Shown: piece after piece, positions 9,401 through 21,801 of the stretch | Numbering within the stretch: the first letter of the stretch is position 1 | Layout of the letters: every line of letters begins with the position of its first letter | Source: Gerris lacustris | Lineage: Eukaryota > Arthropoda > Insecta > Hemiptera > Gerridae | Reading direction: 5' to 3' | Assembly: GCA_951217055.1 (NCBI GenBank) | Contig: OX578282.1 | Coordinates: 49,377,329 to 49,441,328 of the forward strand | Length of the DNA: 64,000 nt | Translations under genes and position numbers: made by a program | Notes under the pieces: generated by a model | The model's input: the letters and a program-made list of their open reading frames with translations, nothing else | Told to the model about the DNA's origin: nothing | Databases searched by the model: none

Positions 9401-12400
9401 CGAAAAGCGTTACCAAAAACGACACCAAAAAGCGTTACATGAAAATGTCTCACTGTCTTGCAGACCGTATGCAAGTAATTATTTTATATTATATTATGGC
9501 TGCTTTATATTTACGATATATTTGCACAGATATGTATGAAGAGAGAGGACAGTATAAAATCAATTGTTCAAAATGTGTGGACTGAATGGAAAAATAATGT
9601 TTTAAAATTCCCCGGGGTTACAGTTTAAATTAAAGTTGAGAGGGGGTTTGTTGGGTTGGGAGCTGCAACCCTCTCCCTTCCTCCTCCTTTACAACATTTG
9701 TAGTGTAAAGTTGGTACTGAAGTTTAGTAAGGGGGTCCACTTCTGTTTCTAATTCCCCCCTACCTCTCAACCATGATCCCCCCGTAAGTTTTTCAATTAA
9801 ATTCCTCTTTTAGAGGAGGGAATGGGGATATAACCCCCAACACGTCCTCTAAAACTCATTTTAAAGGAGTAGGATGTTGAAAAACTATCGTTATTATATT
9901 TGAAACCCCCTTACCAAACCGTGCTTTACTTTTGAAATTATTTTTAACTTTTTCTAAGACTAAATATTAATAACTTTATTATATTATATATTATGAAATT
10001 ATGATTTCATATTTATGAAGATATAAAACAATTCTTAACACGAAAGGAATTGATGTAATTATAAGATTTAGAGGTTATTAGTGTTAATCTGTATGATTAA
10101 TGAGATTAATGTTTGTAAAGCCAAAATAGAAAAAATATAATAGCGCTGTATAATAACCTCGTCTACTTCTTAAAATAATATTCATAACTTATATGCATAT
10201 AGACTTTATATGATTTAAGATCTTGTCTGCATCAAGACCTAGACTGCAAAATATTGAAGTATATTGTTTTTGCTTGCCTAATAATTAAAGAACCTAATCG
10301 GAAAGGAAATTAAATTGGTTCGATAGAGTACCTAGTTGTATATAAAACAATTTGAATCATTCGTTGCAAAATCAAATACATTAATATCAATGTTAGAACT
10401 AATAACTCCTATATTAATATTCTTATCTACAAATTTTTATTTTTGATTATAATATAATTTATCATTAAGTAAGGTAATTTTCAGTTCGTTAAATTAATTT
10501 AGAGGTCCTTATTTTCCTGTACTTCATCTAATTTTAAATGATAATTATAATTTTTCTTTATGAATTATATTAATTTGTAAATTATCACTATTCTTCAGCA
10601 TAAAATTAATTTTCCCCGTTTTTTTTACTTTATTACTAGATGAAGGTTGATTTCTAATTAAGGATAATTATTAATGTGTACAAAAATTACTAGTTATCAA
10701 TTCTAGAGGGAGAAAAATTGAAAAAAAGTTATTAAGATTATTCATTTTAATATTCTATTTTCTTAAGCAGGTCCAAGCCCCAGGATCATTTAAAACCTTA
10801 AAGGCATCTGAAAATAATTGATTTCTTGTTAAAGTCCAATTAAGTTTAACCGAGTGAATTAATTTCCTTAAGGGTGTAAAAGGTAGAGAGAAAATGAGAG
10901 TTCTACAAACCTCCTTCCTATTAAAAATATAGTATCCTTAAAGAAGACGCTTGAAATGTATTAAAAATTCTATTCCCCTACCTCCTCTTTTTTAACGAAG
11001 CTAAGCCTGGCATAGCAATAGTCATGTACAATTGCGTATTAATATTTTTTTCTCTACAAAGCATAAAAAGAATAAGGAACTATTATATTTATTACATTTA
11101 ATGAAATCTACACCTTTCACCAAAAGTAATTCCCAAGAAAATTTGATAATAATAACCCCAATCAGATAGTAACTAAAATGGATTAATTTTAAAGCTAATA
11201 AGAATATTAATCTGCAGTCTTTATTTTTTATTATTAATATCTTATTATTGAATGGTAAAAGTACGAATTAATAATTCACAAAACAAGACCCTTAAGACAT
11301 CAGAGAAGAACTGCTTTTAATAATAAAGTTCATAAACCAAAATAAAATAAAATGTATAAAAGAAAAGTTGAACTATGGTATCTAGATGTTAATGGCAATT
11401 TATCTCTATATATTACAGATTGTTGCTGTTGGGAACAGAATAAAAGTTGATGTGGAAGATTATCAAATTTATTACAACTTAAAAGCTTTAATTAATATAA
11501 TACATACAATTATTATTCCTTCAGTTTTGTTTATGTTAAACTTACCAATAATGGTAAAGAAACTAGAGATAATAATATGACATTGCATAATTATTTACTG
11601 TTAGCTTTAAAACATGTTACATTTTTATATTTTGGTTGTATATATAAAACGTTCGTAGCAGGAAATATTAATCTTATACTCTTATATTTGTGTCATATTT
11701 TACCATATCTAATGTTTTCTAACCTAAATAAAACAAAACAAATCCGGCCCAAAGGAACAATTTTCCTACATGTTATTATACCTTATAGCATTCAACAGCG
11801 CACCGATTAAATGGTGCACATTTAAAAATATGTTTAAGAAAAATAATCAGTGTTAACACACATTTATCAGCGTTACACCAATTTTCGAAAAAATAACTAT
11901 CATGAGGTGGGAAAGTCTCTTAATAATTTGAATAACAATTTCCAATATTATATGAACTAAAAGTTACTGTTATAACTATCAGCATGTAAAAATAGATTAA
12001 TCAATTATAGTGGCAATTAAAATGTTAACGGCACTTTATCTCCATATATTAAATATTGTTGGTGTTGTGAACAGAATTAAAGTTGAACTTTGTTCTTCTT
12101 AATTTCATAACTTGACAATTATTAAAGTCTTTAACTTATAAAATGTATCCGTATTTTGCTTATATACTATTCGCTATTACTTGTTATTTTTCGTAACTTT
12201 CACTTTACAGTACGCTTCTATAGGTAGTTATTATTTTTTATAATTTAAAAGTTTACTAATTATTTTTATACGTCATTCAAATAAGCCCCTATCCATTTAA
12301 ATTTAATTAGTTGTATCTCCCTCTCCTCTCTTCATCCTGCTACCAACAAATTTTATATTTTTTTTATATTACTTGCAGGCTTACACAACTTTATACCTTT

Positions 12401-13635
12401 ATAACTTGTATATTGTATAATAATATACGTCAAAATAATAATATTCGTTAGCAAAAGCATTTTAAATTTACGCATCACATCCTTTTAGTTGTTCGTAATA
12501 ATCATATTCTGGGCTAAAATGAGTTATTATTCGTTTTCCCCTAATATTAACGTTATACTTATTTCCCGTCTCCCCAATCAATCTAATATCCCCTTTCTTA
12601 AACATTTACATCGTTTCAGAATAAAACCAAGAATATTATAGAGTATCTACACCGCTCCTATACATACCACCGCCAGTGCTCGAATGTGCACGCCGTACGT
12701 CCGGAGCACACTCCGCACCTAACAGGCAAAACATATTTAAACCTGTTAAATAGAAAATTTTTACTTTAAACGTTTGATTATATATATTTTTTTAAATTAA
12801 TATTAAACAATTATTTTAAGGAGAGTTAAAATTTATTAATAAAAAAGCTTTGAATTGTACTAGTGCCATTTTAAATTGCTTATCATTTTAGTCTTAATAC
12901 GTTTAGTTCGATCTTATTGATTTACTGTGAAAACCATGATCATTTCTTCTCCTTTGTTTAATCAAATGCAGATGTAAGCGGTTACGCTGGTTTTGAAAGG
13001 ATTGGATGAAGGTCATCTTTATTCATGGGCCATTGATTCAGTTAGTTTCAGAACCGTCCAAGTAGACGTGTCTGACAGGCCGGCCGATAGTTATAAATCA
13101 ACCTATAAATTCCTTCTCTGTATCTGATTGGTTCTGGGAAACCCAGATAAAGGGAACTTGGGGGTAAATACAGTGTTTACCAAAACAACCCAAAACTAAT
13201 TATTTGCAAAACACTGATTTGGTAAGGCCAGATGCATTATAGAGGTACAATGAGAATTGTAATGAATTAGCTTCGCCAAATTGATTAACTCTCAAGCATA
13301 TAACACCAATATACCAGTTTAATAAGTACTAAAAGCGATAATTATAATTATATTAATCAAAATCGTTGAAACCACCATTTTTATATGTTTTTACCGTATT
13401 TTTTTTAAATTTTATAATAAAATCCATTTGAAGTTCTAGATCTTCCGGTAAATACCGTGTATCAATGAGCTTCCCGAGTGACATCCCACAAAAGACCAAG
13501 AACTTCATGTTGATTCCAGCCGCGGAAGCCGACAGACTTTGATATGTATTACTCTTAATTGTGAGATGTTGGAAACGATTTTTTACCAAAGTAGGGAATA
13601 TAGTTTCCCTGAATAAATATTATTTATAAATTAAT
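9401..13635. other. AT-rich non-coding sequence, no gene recognised
   Basis: No coding exon, RNA or mobile element was recognised. A minus-strand open frame at 13353-13589 (78 codons) has a normal amino acid mixture but matches nothing I know, so it is left as unassigned. Confidence 0.45.
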
Positions 13636-13745
13636 AACGAAGCCGAGTGGTTAGTTCAATATTAGAAACTTGGCCTGAAACTAAAAGCAAAATAAATCAT
13701 GGTTCTTTGAGAGTTTGAATCCCAAAAAGGGGATTCCTGTTTTAT
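13636..13745 (+). repeat. Degenerate tRNA-derived SINE head
   Basis: A box-A-like AGCCGAGTGGTTAG near 13643 and a box-B-like AGTTTGAATCCC near 13710 sit in the order and approximate spacing of a tRNA-Ser/Leu-type promoter. The intervening sequence does not fold as a tRNA. No tail was recognised. Confidence 0.4.
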
Positions 13746-13902
13746 ACTAATAACACCAGGCAGATCTTTTCGACTAATAAAAACCTTAGTAGAATTTCGT
13801 GGCGAGCTAATACATTGAAATCTATGACGCAAAAAAATCTCTATTAGCCAATACAGACCATTCGAGTAAGACTTTCCAGTCCGTGTTAAAAAAAAAACAA
13901 TT

Positions 13903-14010
13903 TCCGTGGTAGGCTGTGAAATAGTAACTTTAGAGCCTAAAAATCAAAACTAAAATCCATTTTTTCATTACGGGGACTTAAAAAGTCTTTTCATTACTAT
14001 AAACTGTATT
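13903..14010 (+). repeat. Dispersed repeat, copy 2 of 2
   Basis: This is a near-identical match to 8943-9058 (same TTTCCGTGGTAGGCTGTG start). Here it is followed by different sequence. Confidence 0.8.
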
Positions 14011-14340
14011 GAAAATTCTTTTACCTACCAGGAAGTAAACAATTTTTTTATATCCTAGGGAGAAAAAGTAAAAACTTGGGTAGTTATCAAAAGTGCCGTT
14101 TTTAGCGCTGCAATCAAGTTGACATGCTGCTTAGTGCGGTTAAAATCCACTAGATGTCAATGCGTTTTATCTTTTTTTATAGTGCAACCTCTATTGGGTT
14201 TCTCAAAATCTTAAGTATGTACTATTTGTTATAATTATCTTGATTAATATTTAATGTTTTTTTTCATTGTCTGCTACCTCGGAAAAAATAGCATATGCTA
14301 CACGACTGTGAAGAGAGTTTTTTCTTTACCGCGGCAATTA

Positions 14341-14373
14341 TATTTACTGTCGAGCGAAGCTCGACAGTAAATA
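14341..14373. repeat. Perfect 15-bp-arm hairpin with GAA loop
   Basis: TATTTACTGTCGAGC and its exact reverse complement are separated by only GAA. The GNA-type triloop and perfect arms would make a very stable cruciform or RNA hairpin. No flanking gene explains it. Confidence 0.9.
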
Positions 14374-15720
14374 CTATGCAGTCTAGTAACATAATATACT
14401 ATTTATTGTTTTTTATGGTTAGATTTTAATCCATTTAATAATAGAATACTATTTTGCCAAAATGATTTCATATTCAAGTCTGTTCCACAAATTTTCATTT
14501 TCTGCTTATTACTCATAAAAACTGCAGGTTTTAAAATTCCACATTTCTAACGAAAAATCAAAAAAACGAATTAATTCAATTTTCATCCTAAATCAGTTAT
14601 CAATTATACTAAATGTATATCATTGCTAGGCAACGACAGCAATCATAACGATGATAATTACCTCCTTGTATGGCTTAATGTATCTATACCGTTATGCAAT
14701 TTTCCAATTGTGGCTTAATTCAATATCTTCAAATATTAATTGATAACAGATCATTTTCGATACCTTATAGTGTTTTAAGTTGATTATTGATGGGGATGAA
14801 TTCATTAAGCCTCGAAATTGTTCCTGTACAGGGAATTTGCCTCTATTTAGCTCCCTAATTTAATACGATTTGTGCCACAGAAGCTGGCTAGAGAGGTCGG
14901 AGTATCAAGAATCGAATTTGCATAACAGGAAAGCCATTTAGAGTGAGGATATCCAGGGAGGTTATCCGAAATAATGTTCATTATTACATTAGCTTTTAAC
15001 TTTTAGCCTCAGCCATAACCTCTTCATTCTTCTCTAAGGCTCTAAGCTGGTCCTCTTAAATTAATAATATATTCTCTACAATTTTTAAAAAAAATAATAG
15101 TGTAATTATTTTTATAAGTTCAAGATTTTCATATGGGAGCAATTGAGTTGATAAGGGAGCCTCAGTAGCTAGAATTAACATTTAACTTTTTATCAATAAA
15201 GTTAGCAGCAACGGGTGTAGTCACAACTTGGATGGACCAAGTAACAAGTAATATTTTATCAAAAATAAAATAGCTCTTACTTCTCTAAAATTAAAACCAG
15301 ACAAGAAATTGTTTGGTGATCTTTTTCTACATTGTTTATATTTTTAAATAATATATAAATTATGATATTTTCCGTAAAAATATGTTTACTTCAGATGCCC
15401 TAGATATCGATATCACTAACCTCTATGGCTGCCGGTTAACACCGCGTTATTGTAAATGGATTATAATCTCTTACTTTTGCTCTCTATAGAGGACATTTAA
15501 AGATATTGATTGAGAGATTGAATAAAACAAATCAATGAAATCAGGTCTAAAGCTGCTATGAAGCCAATGACAAGTTTATCAAGCTACGTTATTCAATTAG
15601 GAAATATAATCTTTTATCTCAGAAATATAATTAAACTTCTATTTAAATTCTATTCCAATTCAAGCCTTCTTTTTGATGTGTACTCTTTTACTTATAGACT
15701 AAAATTGTTTCAAATTTTTC
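14374..15720. other. AT-rich non-coding sequence, no gene recognised
   Basis: No coding or RNA features were recognised. Confidence 0.5.
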
Positions 15721-15721
15721 T

Positions 15722-16075
15722 AACAATGTGGTATTTGGCTTGCATGACAATTTTTTGTGGAACTAGACCATTCAACTAATTAATTTTTAGAGTTTAGAAG
15801 TAGGGGAGGTTCTTTAACCTCCCTTTCACCTTCTTTAACCCACTTGTCCCAATACCATTTGAGGAAGGGAGGACATTTATTCCTGTGATACTACTTGTTA
15901 GAAATGTATTACCAATTGGTATTTGGCTAGCTTGACTATTTTGTGTGGAACTAGAACGGCAAACTAACTAATCGTTAGAGTATAGAAGTAGGGGAGATTC
16001 CTTAACCTTAGCCACTTGCGCCAGCATAATTTCAGGGAGAGAGGACATTTATTTTGGTAATACTACTTGTCAGAG
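15722..16075. repeat. Direct tandem duplication, period ~187 bp
   Basis: The block with GTATTTGGCT, GTGGAACTAG, TTAGAAGTAGGGGAG and GAGGACATTTATT occurs at about 15726-15911 and again at 15913-16075. GTGGAACTAG recurs at 15757 and 15944. The copies have diverged by substitutions and small indels, so the duplication is not recent. Confidence 0.85.
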
Positions 16076-16109
16076 CGGAACCTGGCACCACTATCTTAGC
16101 AAAGTTCCC

Positions 16110-16340
16110 ACCTTCACCATCTTTCATATCAATGAACTTCACCATCCATCATAATATAAATGTTCTTCACCACCTATCATATCAATGTTATTCACCATAC
16201 ATCATGTAAATGTTCTTCACCATCTATAATATCAATGAACTTCACCATCCATCATAATATAAATGTTCTTCACCACCTAACATATCAATGTTATTCACCA
16301 TCCACCATATCAATGATTTTCACCATTTATCATGTCAGTG
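16110..16340. repeat. 25-bp tandem repeat (TTCACCATCYATCATATCAATG)
   Basis: TTCACC recurs at 16113, 16138, 16166, 16191, 16216 and 16241, a period of 25 with one 28-bp unit. A higher-order similarity of about 103 bp links units 2 and 6. Its open frame is a product of the repeat. Confidence 0.9.
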
Positions 16341-18121
16341 TTAACAGTGAAAGTTGATTTTTGTTAAGTGTCCAAGGTAAGGGAACTTACCCTGCACAAT
16401 AATGTTATTTATTACGTATAATATGTATTATAAAATATTTTGAATAAATATTACAAACTTTCAAACAGACGTAGCAATACATGTATAATAATAATTAATA
16501 AAGTAAAGTGAATGTTTATACCAAATGAACTTCATATAGAATTGCAATTATACAACTCAAATTAAAATTTAATTATTCCATGTTGCTGTGAAGTTTTCCT
16601 TAATTATTCTTCTGAGAAGGGAATTATACCTGTTAAAATATTTTGGTTAATTCAACCCTTTGTAGTTTATTGTAAAACCTTTTCAGTGTTTAAATTAATT
16701 ATTAATGATAGTTAAATATTAATCCTCATTGAAAAATACTTTCAGAGTTAATTAAAATAAATAATTTTAATGGAAATATTACGTTATTAATTATAATTGA
16801 AACTTGTTTAAAATACGAAAAACAATTAATGTAATTCAATTACAATATATTGGATTATCAAAGCATTCGCTGGATACAAACGTAGTTAAAACCTGGCAAT
16901 ATTTTTATATTGATATCGTTTTATAAAAAGATCATTTCCAATAAGAAATAATTGTATTTAAAAATTAAAATTAATTTAATTTTTTTGATAGCAATAATTC
17001 ATATCTTTTAAGACATTAAATAAATAGCTCTGAAAGATAATAAATAATAGGATCAATTTTAGAATATTTTGAACTATTCTTGGTTCATTTTTAAGACAAT
17101 TAGAAGGTTTAACTGATAATATATATTATCAATTAAGAAAAATAATTTAAATAATATAAATAATAATTAAAAAATAAATAAGTCTTAATAATTCACGACA
17201 TTTCATCTCCCAAGTAATTATTTCACTAAATTATAAAAAAAACTTCCTCGATGTTCTAAATAAATCACATCTGTAATCATTTAGGTGTACTTTACTGTAA
17301 TAAATTATTAATATTTTCATATTACTGCCTTTTCGTTTCCGTATGAAAAATTTTCATTTGTTTAAAATCAATTTTTTAAACAATAATAATGGATGTCAGT
17401 ATATTATTTTATTTAAAGAAATTCCTTATGAAAACACACTACCTTATTCTATTACCTTCATTTTTAAAAAGAAATTCCACTTATGAATTATAAATGATTT
17501 TGTTTGAAAGCGTTAGTGAGTTTACCGTTTTTTTTCTTCTCTTGTCTCTCTACTAAGTTGAAATTTCCTTTTAGAGTTTACTCTTCGGCACTTCTTAAGC
17601 TTTTCATTATTATTAAAAACCCAAGAGAGTTTTTTTTATTTTTTTTCTAGAAGTGTTTTTCATATTTTTTTTTTTCGCACTACTTAAAAAAAAGGAAAGA
17701 AAAAGAAAAAAGAACCGGTTGAGAGATAATAAAAGGATTTTTTTAAAAATTAAAATTCGTTTAAGAAAGAAAAAAAAACATTTTTAACAACGCTTTTTTC
17801 TCTCCTGCTTTTCTTGTTTGACGTTAAACAACATCATTAGCTTAAACGATTTTCACCGACCGACGTGTGCGTTCAAGGTGTTATTTTTTTCTCAAAAAAC
17901 AAGATGGTGGATGTTGGAGTTTGGTATTATGAAAAGCTGCTGCGTTTATTTTTTACTTTATATAGACATATACTTATTTTATTCCCCTGTGAAAAGCCGT
18001 AGATAACGAGCGGAGATCAATCACTTTTGATGGTTTTAAGTACGCGTTAGGTCTTTTTGGAAGGCAAACCCAAGATAACCTCACCTGCTACCTTGCCTAC
18101 GTCCCAATCCTATTATAATGG

Positions 18122-18122
<1 letters not shown>
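16341..18122. other. Very AT-rich non-coding sequence, no gene recognised
   Basis: Nothing was recognised beyond homopolymer runs. Confidence 0.5.
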
Positions 18123-18176
<54 letters not shown>

Positions 18177-18244
18177 CAAAATTAAAATTGACTACAGTAA
18201 GAACACGGAAGTGTACTAATTTATTATTTTAACTACGTTTAGCG

Positions 18245-18303
<59 letters not shown>

Positions 18304-18375
18304 CAAAATTAAAATTGACAACAGTAAGAACACGGAAGTGTACTAATTTATTATTTTAACTATGTTTAGCGGAAT
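18123..18375. repeat. Tandem duplication of a 127-bp unit carrying its own (TA)n
   Basis: Each unit is a ~50-bp TA tract followed by about 76 bp from AATTTCAAAATTAAAATTGA to GTTTAGCGGAAT. The non-TA parts start at 18171 and 18298, and the two copies differ at only two positions that I can see. The duplication is therefore recent and includes the microsatellite. Confidence 0.95.
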
Positions 18376-18933
18376 CTTTACTTTTTACGGTAATTTTGAG
18401 CATTGTGCAGGCAGATAACAGTAAAAGTAATTATTATAACTCCTGTTAATAATTTTATAGATATTAAATATAAAATGATTGTGAATATTTTGATAAGAGA
18501 CTGCTTAATTCTCCATTTTAAGCGAGAGGAAAATTGCTTTCCTATAAATCCAAGGTTGTGAATTAGTGAATATTTTTATAGAAAAATCAAATGTTGGCCA
18601 AAATTAGTTGTCACAAACGTAGTACGTGAGTACATACACGGGCTGCGCCATTAGAAAATATCCTTCGTGTAAGTTTGATAAAGGTGTGGACCTATTATCC
18701 TGTAATTCCTAGAAAGTGGCACAATAATTTACCTCTGAGTACACATAATTGTAACATCATTGTTTAATTTTTTTCTTATAAATAATACAATTGTACAATT
18801 TACTTAAAAAAAAGTATTTCCTATCAAGATTTTGTGAATCTTGTGAAGAATACTTTGCAACCTAACTTTCATAATAATAATGAAGTCGTTAGAACAATAA
18901 ACAGATCAAGTGTGTGCCAGTCAGCACACAGCG

Positions 18934-19490
18934 AGGGTCCGTAGGCCACACTATATAGTGTTTAACTGTAATGTGTATAAACAGTGTTTTTTCAAAATGC
19001 TAAAAAGCTTACTTTGAACCATTCTAAGGGTCTGATATTCTCAAAACACACTCTGATAAAGTATTTTTTGCCACTGAACCGGACTACAACCATATAAATA
19101 CATCGAAAATACCATAATTATAAAAAAAAACGTATTTTGTCAATAAAAAATAAAATAATATTTTTTTCGAAATTTCCAAAAAGTGGTATCTTTACTTTTG
19201 GTCAAAGAATGTTCAGGAATTTTTAATTAGCTCAACGTACCCTTTCATATGATACCCCTCACGGTGTCGAAAAAAAAATATAAAAATTTTAACCCTTAAG
19301 TTTTTTTACCCTAATTTTTTAAAAAAATTAAGTCGCTATATCTTTAAAATATGTGGGCAGGTACAAGACACATACATGCTAAATTTCAAAGTGATCGGAC
19401 GAAAGGTGTAGCCGTGAGAGCACGCGAGAGGACGGACGGACAGACACACGCAGGAAAATATAAGGGTCCTTGGTTTTTCCTACGGACCCT
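18934..19490. mobile_element. TIR element, 557 bp, with terminal hairpin
   Basis: The terminal inverted repeats are AGGGTCCGTAGG at 18934-18945 and CCTACGGACCCT at 19479-19490. The right end also has an inner AGGGTCC at about 19463 that can pair with GGACCCT to form a hairpin. Near the right end is a GGACGGACGGACAGACACAC stretch, as in widespread arthropod non-autonomous repeats. There is no coding capacity. A related right end occurs at about 57324-57350. The superfamily is not assigned. Confidence 0.7.
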
Positions 19491-20159
19491 AAAAATGGTA
19501 GATATAAAAATATGATATATCAATTTTATTTTTTTAATCTATACAAAAATAAGAGGGAAAACTTTTTTTTTTGTCGTCAGATTTGAGCATACAATGGTTT
19601 CGATACCTTTTTGTGGCTGCATAGCCCCTGGAGTACTATTAATCAAACATAAAAAAAACACTGAAGATATAACTTCTGACCAGAGATATGGGTTCCCGAT
19701 ACTATTGGCGTCATTATTCATAAAAAAATATGTCAGGTGATTCCCATCAGACTAAGGTAAAAAGATTATTTAGAGGTGGAAAATGGACAGTTTTGGAAGG
19801 AGATAACCAACCCGTATTCTAGTGTCTATATTACCCTAGAAGTTTAAAACGTTTTGTAAAATATAATAAAGTCCAGGTTAATATGGCTTTTACTGCGAAG
19901 GTCCGATTTAAAATTTTATTTTATCGATTTTCTGGTCTTGCTGAAAACTTCACCGCCAGTTGCGTATGCCAATCATAAGGCCTCAAAGCTGATAGAATGG
20001 CTCATAACCCTTTGTCATCCATTACAAATATAGTTGTCCCTTTAGCAGACCTAAGCCTTCAATGGGCTTATGCTTACGGATTATTTATTAACATAAAATT
20101 CCTTCACCACAGAAGGAGAGAGAACATCCTAAGGTGAAATCTTTGCTTATGGCGTTAGG
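19491..20159. other. Non-coding sequence, no gene recognised
   Basis: No supported features were seen. Confidence 0.45.
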
Positions 20160-20600
20160 CAGCAAGAAACCGGGCTTGTAAACTTTATATCAAGGCATTA
20201 TCGACGATAAGCCCTTTTTTAAGTGTTAAGGCTACACCTACATTGGATCTGTATTTCTCCCGATCCAATGTCGGGCGACAATCGGATTGGAAAAACCAAT
20301 ACCAAGGTTACAATTTAGGTGCCTAAATTGGGAAAGGAAGTCGAAACCGGCCAAGTAATCTTTATGTCAATAAGGCATTAACAACGACAAGCCCAAGGCT
20401 AGACCTACATTGAATCCTTATTTCTCCCGATCCGATGTCGGGTGAACATCGTATTGGAAAAGAAAACACCAAGGTTATAATCTAGGTGCATGCCTACATT
20501 GGTTAAAGGAAGCCTGATACAACGATAACTGACGACACCCGATGTTAAATCAAACATGTTTTTTCCAGTCCGAAATCTCAATCCGCATACAATGTCGGGG
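20160..20600. repeat. 180-bp tandem duplication plus a partial third unit
   Basis: Units share AAGGCATTA (20192 and 20372), GACAAGCCC-like, CTACATTG, TTTCTCCCGATCC, ATGTCGGG and CACCAAGGTTA. A diverged third block near 20530-20600 keeps ACAATGTCGGGG. The unit is richer in GC than its surroundings. No protein reading was recognised. Confidence 0.8.
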
Positions 20601-21507
20601 AAAATTCACAGATAGTTGTCAATTGATCTTGGGAGGGATGAGCCTCGCTTTTGGGGATTAGCGGAATAAAGCCTACCATAACTGAATCATTAAACCATAA
20701 GTTAGATTGGCTTGTTACGTCTTTTATGCTTCAAGAATATAATTGAATGTTTCTATAATAAATAGTCATGCCGCGCCGGTTGTAATCCATGAATTTATAA
20801 GTATAGTTTCGTAAGTTTTAAAAAAATTCATAGAAGATCTGTCTTAATTAAAATGATGCACCCATATCTTTTTTCTACATATCTTATTAAGGAAAAAGTA
20901 CTTCTCTATCAGAAGTCAACACGAAAAATCATCCTGAGTCACTCATAATACTCTCACAACACAACTGCTTTCGCTTCCCAATCGGTTATAACTGCTTCCA
21001 GTGGAGGCAGTCACGTCGGACGACATCGGATCAGACAATCGTTCTTTAAAAGGATCGGCAGAAATGCAGATCAATGCAGGTGTAGCCTAATTAACCGTAA
21101 ATAGAATATAGTACCACATGTTAATCAAACTTCCACGAAGGTTATTGTCTGATGGTGAAACCCATGTACTCGCGTACTCCTTTTTTGACAACTATATTTG
21201 GCCAATGACATAAAATTTGATTTTTCGATAAAAATATCTACTGATACATAAACTATGACATCACTCTTTTATTCTTTTTACTCTTCCTCACCTTCTCCGA
21301 AGGTATATAGGAAAAGTATTGTTTATATTTTTTATTAAAAATGGAAAGGCGGTTGATAAAGATTATACGACATTTATCGCAGTCCTTGTCGGTATTTACC
21401 TATGGTGATCACACCGTCTGCTATAATTAGAGAAAACTTCAAATTAACCTTCCAAGTAATTTTATCTTTGACAACACAGAACAGAGTAAAGTAGAAGCGC
21501 CTGACGC
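20601..21507. other. Non-coding sequence, no gene recognised
   Basis: It may include unrecognisable upstream parts of the LINE remnant that follows. Confidence 0.4.
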
Positions 21508-21801
21508 ATCGGATCTCGTCCGGGCTTTAGGCAGTCAAAATTGGTCCTGCCTGACAAAAGGAAAACCAGATGGCTTATGGGACTGAGTAGACTCAACCTT
21601 AGGATAATAATGGTTGGAGTCTTAACTGGGCATTGCCAACTCAGGAGACATCTGGCATTATTGAAGAGGACGACCCTACCTATCCAATGTGCGGCGAAGG
21701 AGAGGAGACGGCTCACCACTTCATGGGAGTGTGCAAAGGATATGATAGACAACGCAATTACGCAATTACTTGTGAAACAGTAAAGGCAGCCAAAAATATC
21801 T
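21508..21801 (+). pseudogene. Non-LTR retrotransposon C-terminus (post-RNase H zinc-knuckle tail), frameshifted
   Basis: The first frame reads a KTRWLMGLSRLNLR block, then VGVLTGHCQLRRHLALL, which is the classic LTGH-C-L-x-x-H-L motif found after the RNase H domain of Jockey, R1 and related LINEs. Near 21675 a frame change is needed to reach the expected following block, CGEGEETAHHF plus a downstream Cys, which is the CCHC-like C-terminal motif. A stop lies at about 21801. The reverse transcriptase is absent, so this is a 5'-truncated dead copy. The clade cannot be fixed from the tail alone. Confidence 0.72.

Noticed and set aside
13353..13589. 78-codon minus-strand ORF with protein-like composition
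   Set aside because: No domain, no splice support and no codon bias; left unassigned.
16160..16357. 65-codon Ser/His/Ile-rich frame
   Set aside because: Follows the 25-bp tandem repeat; not a gene.
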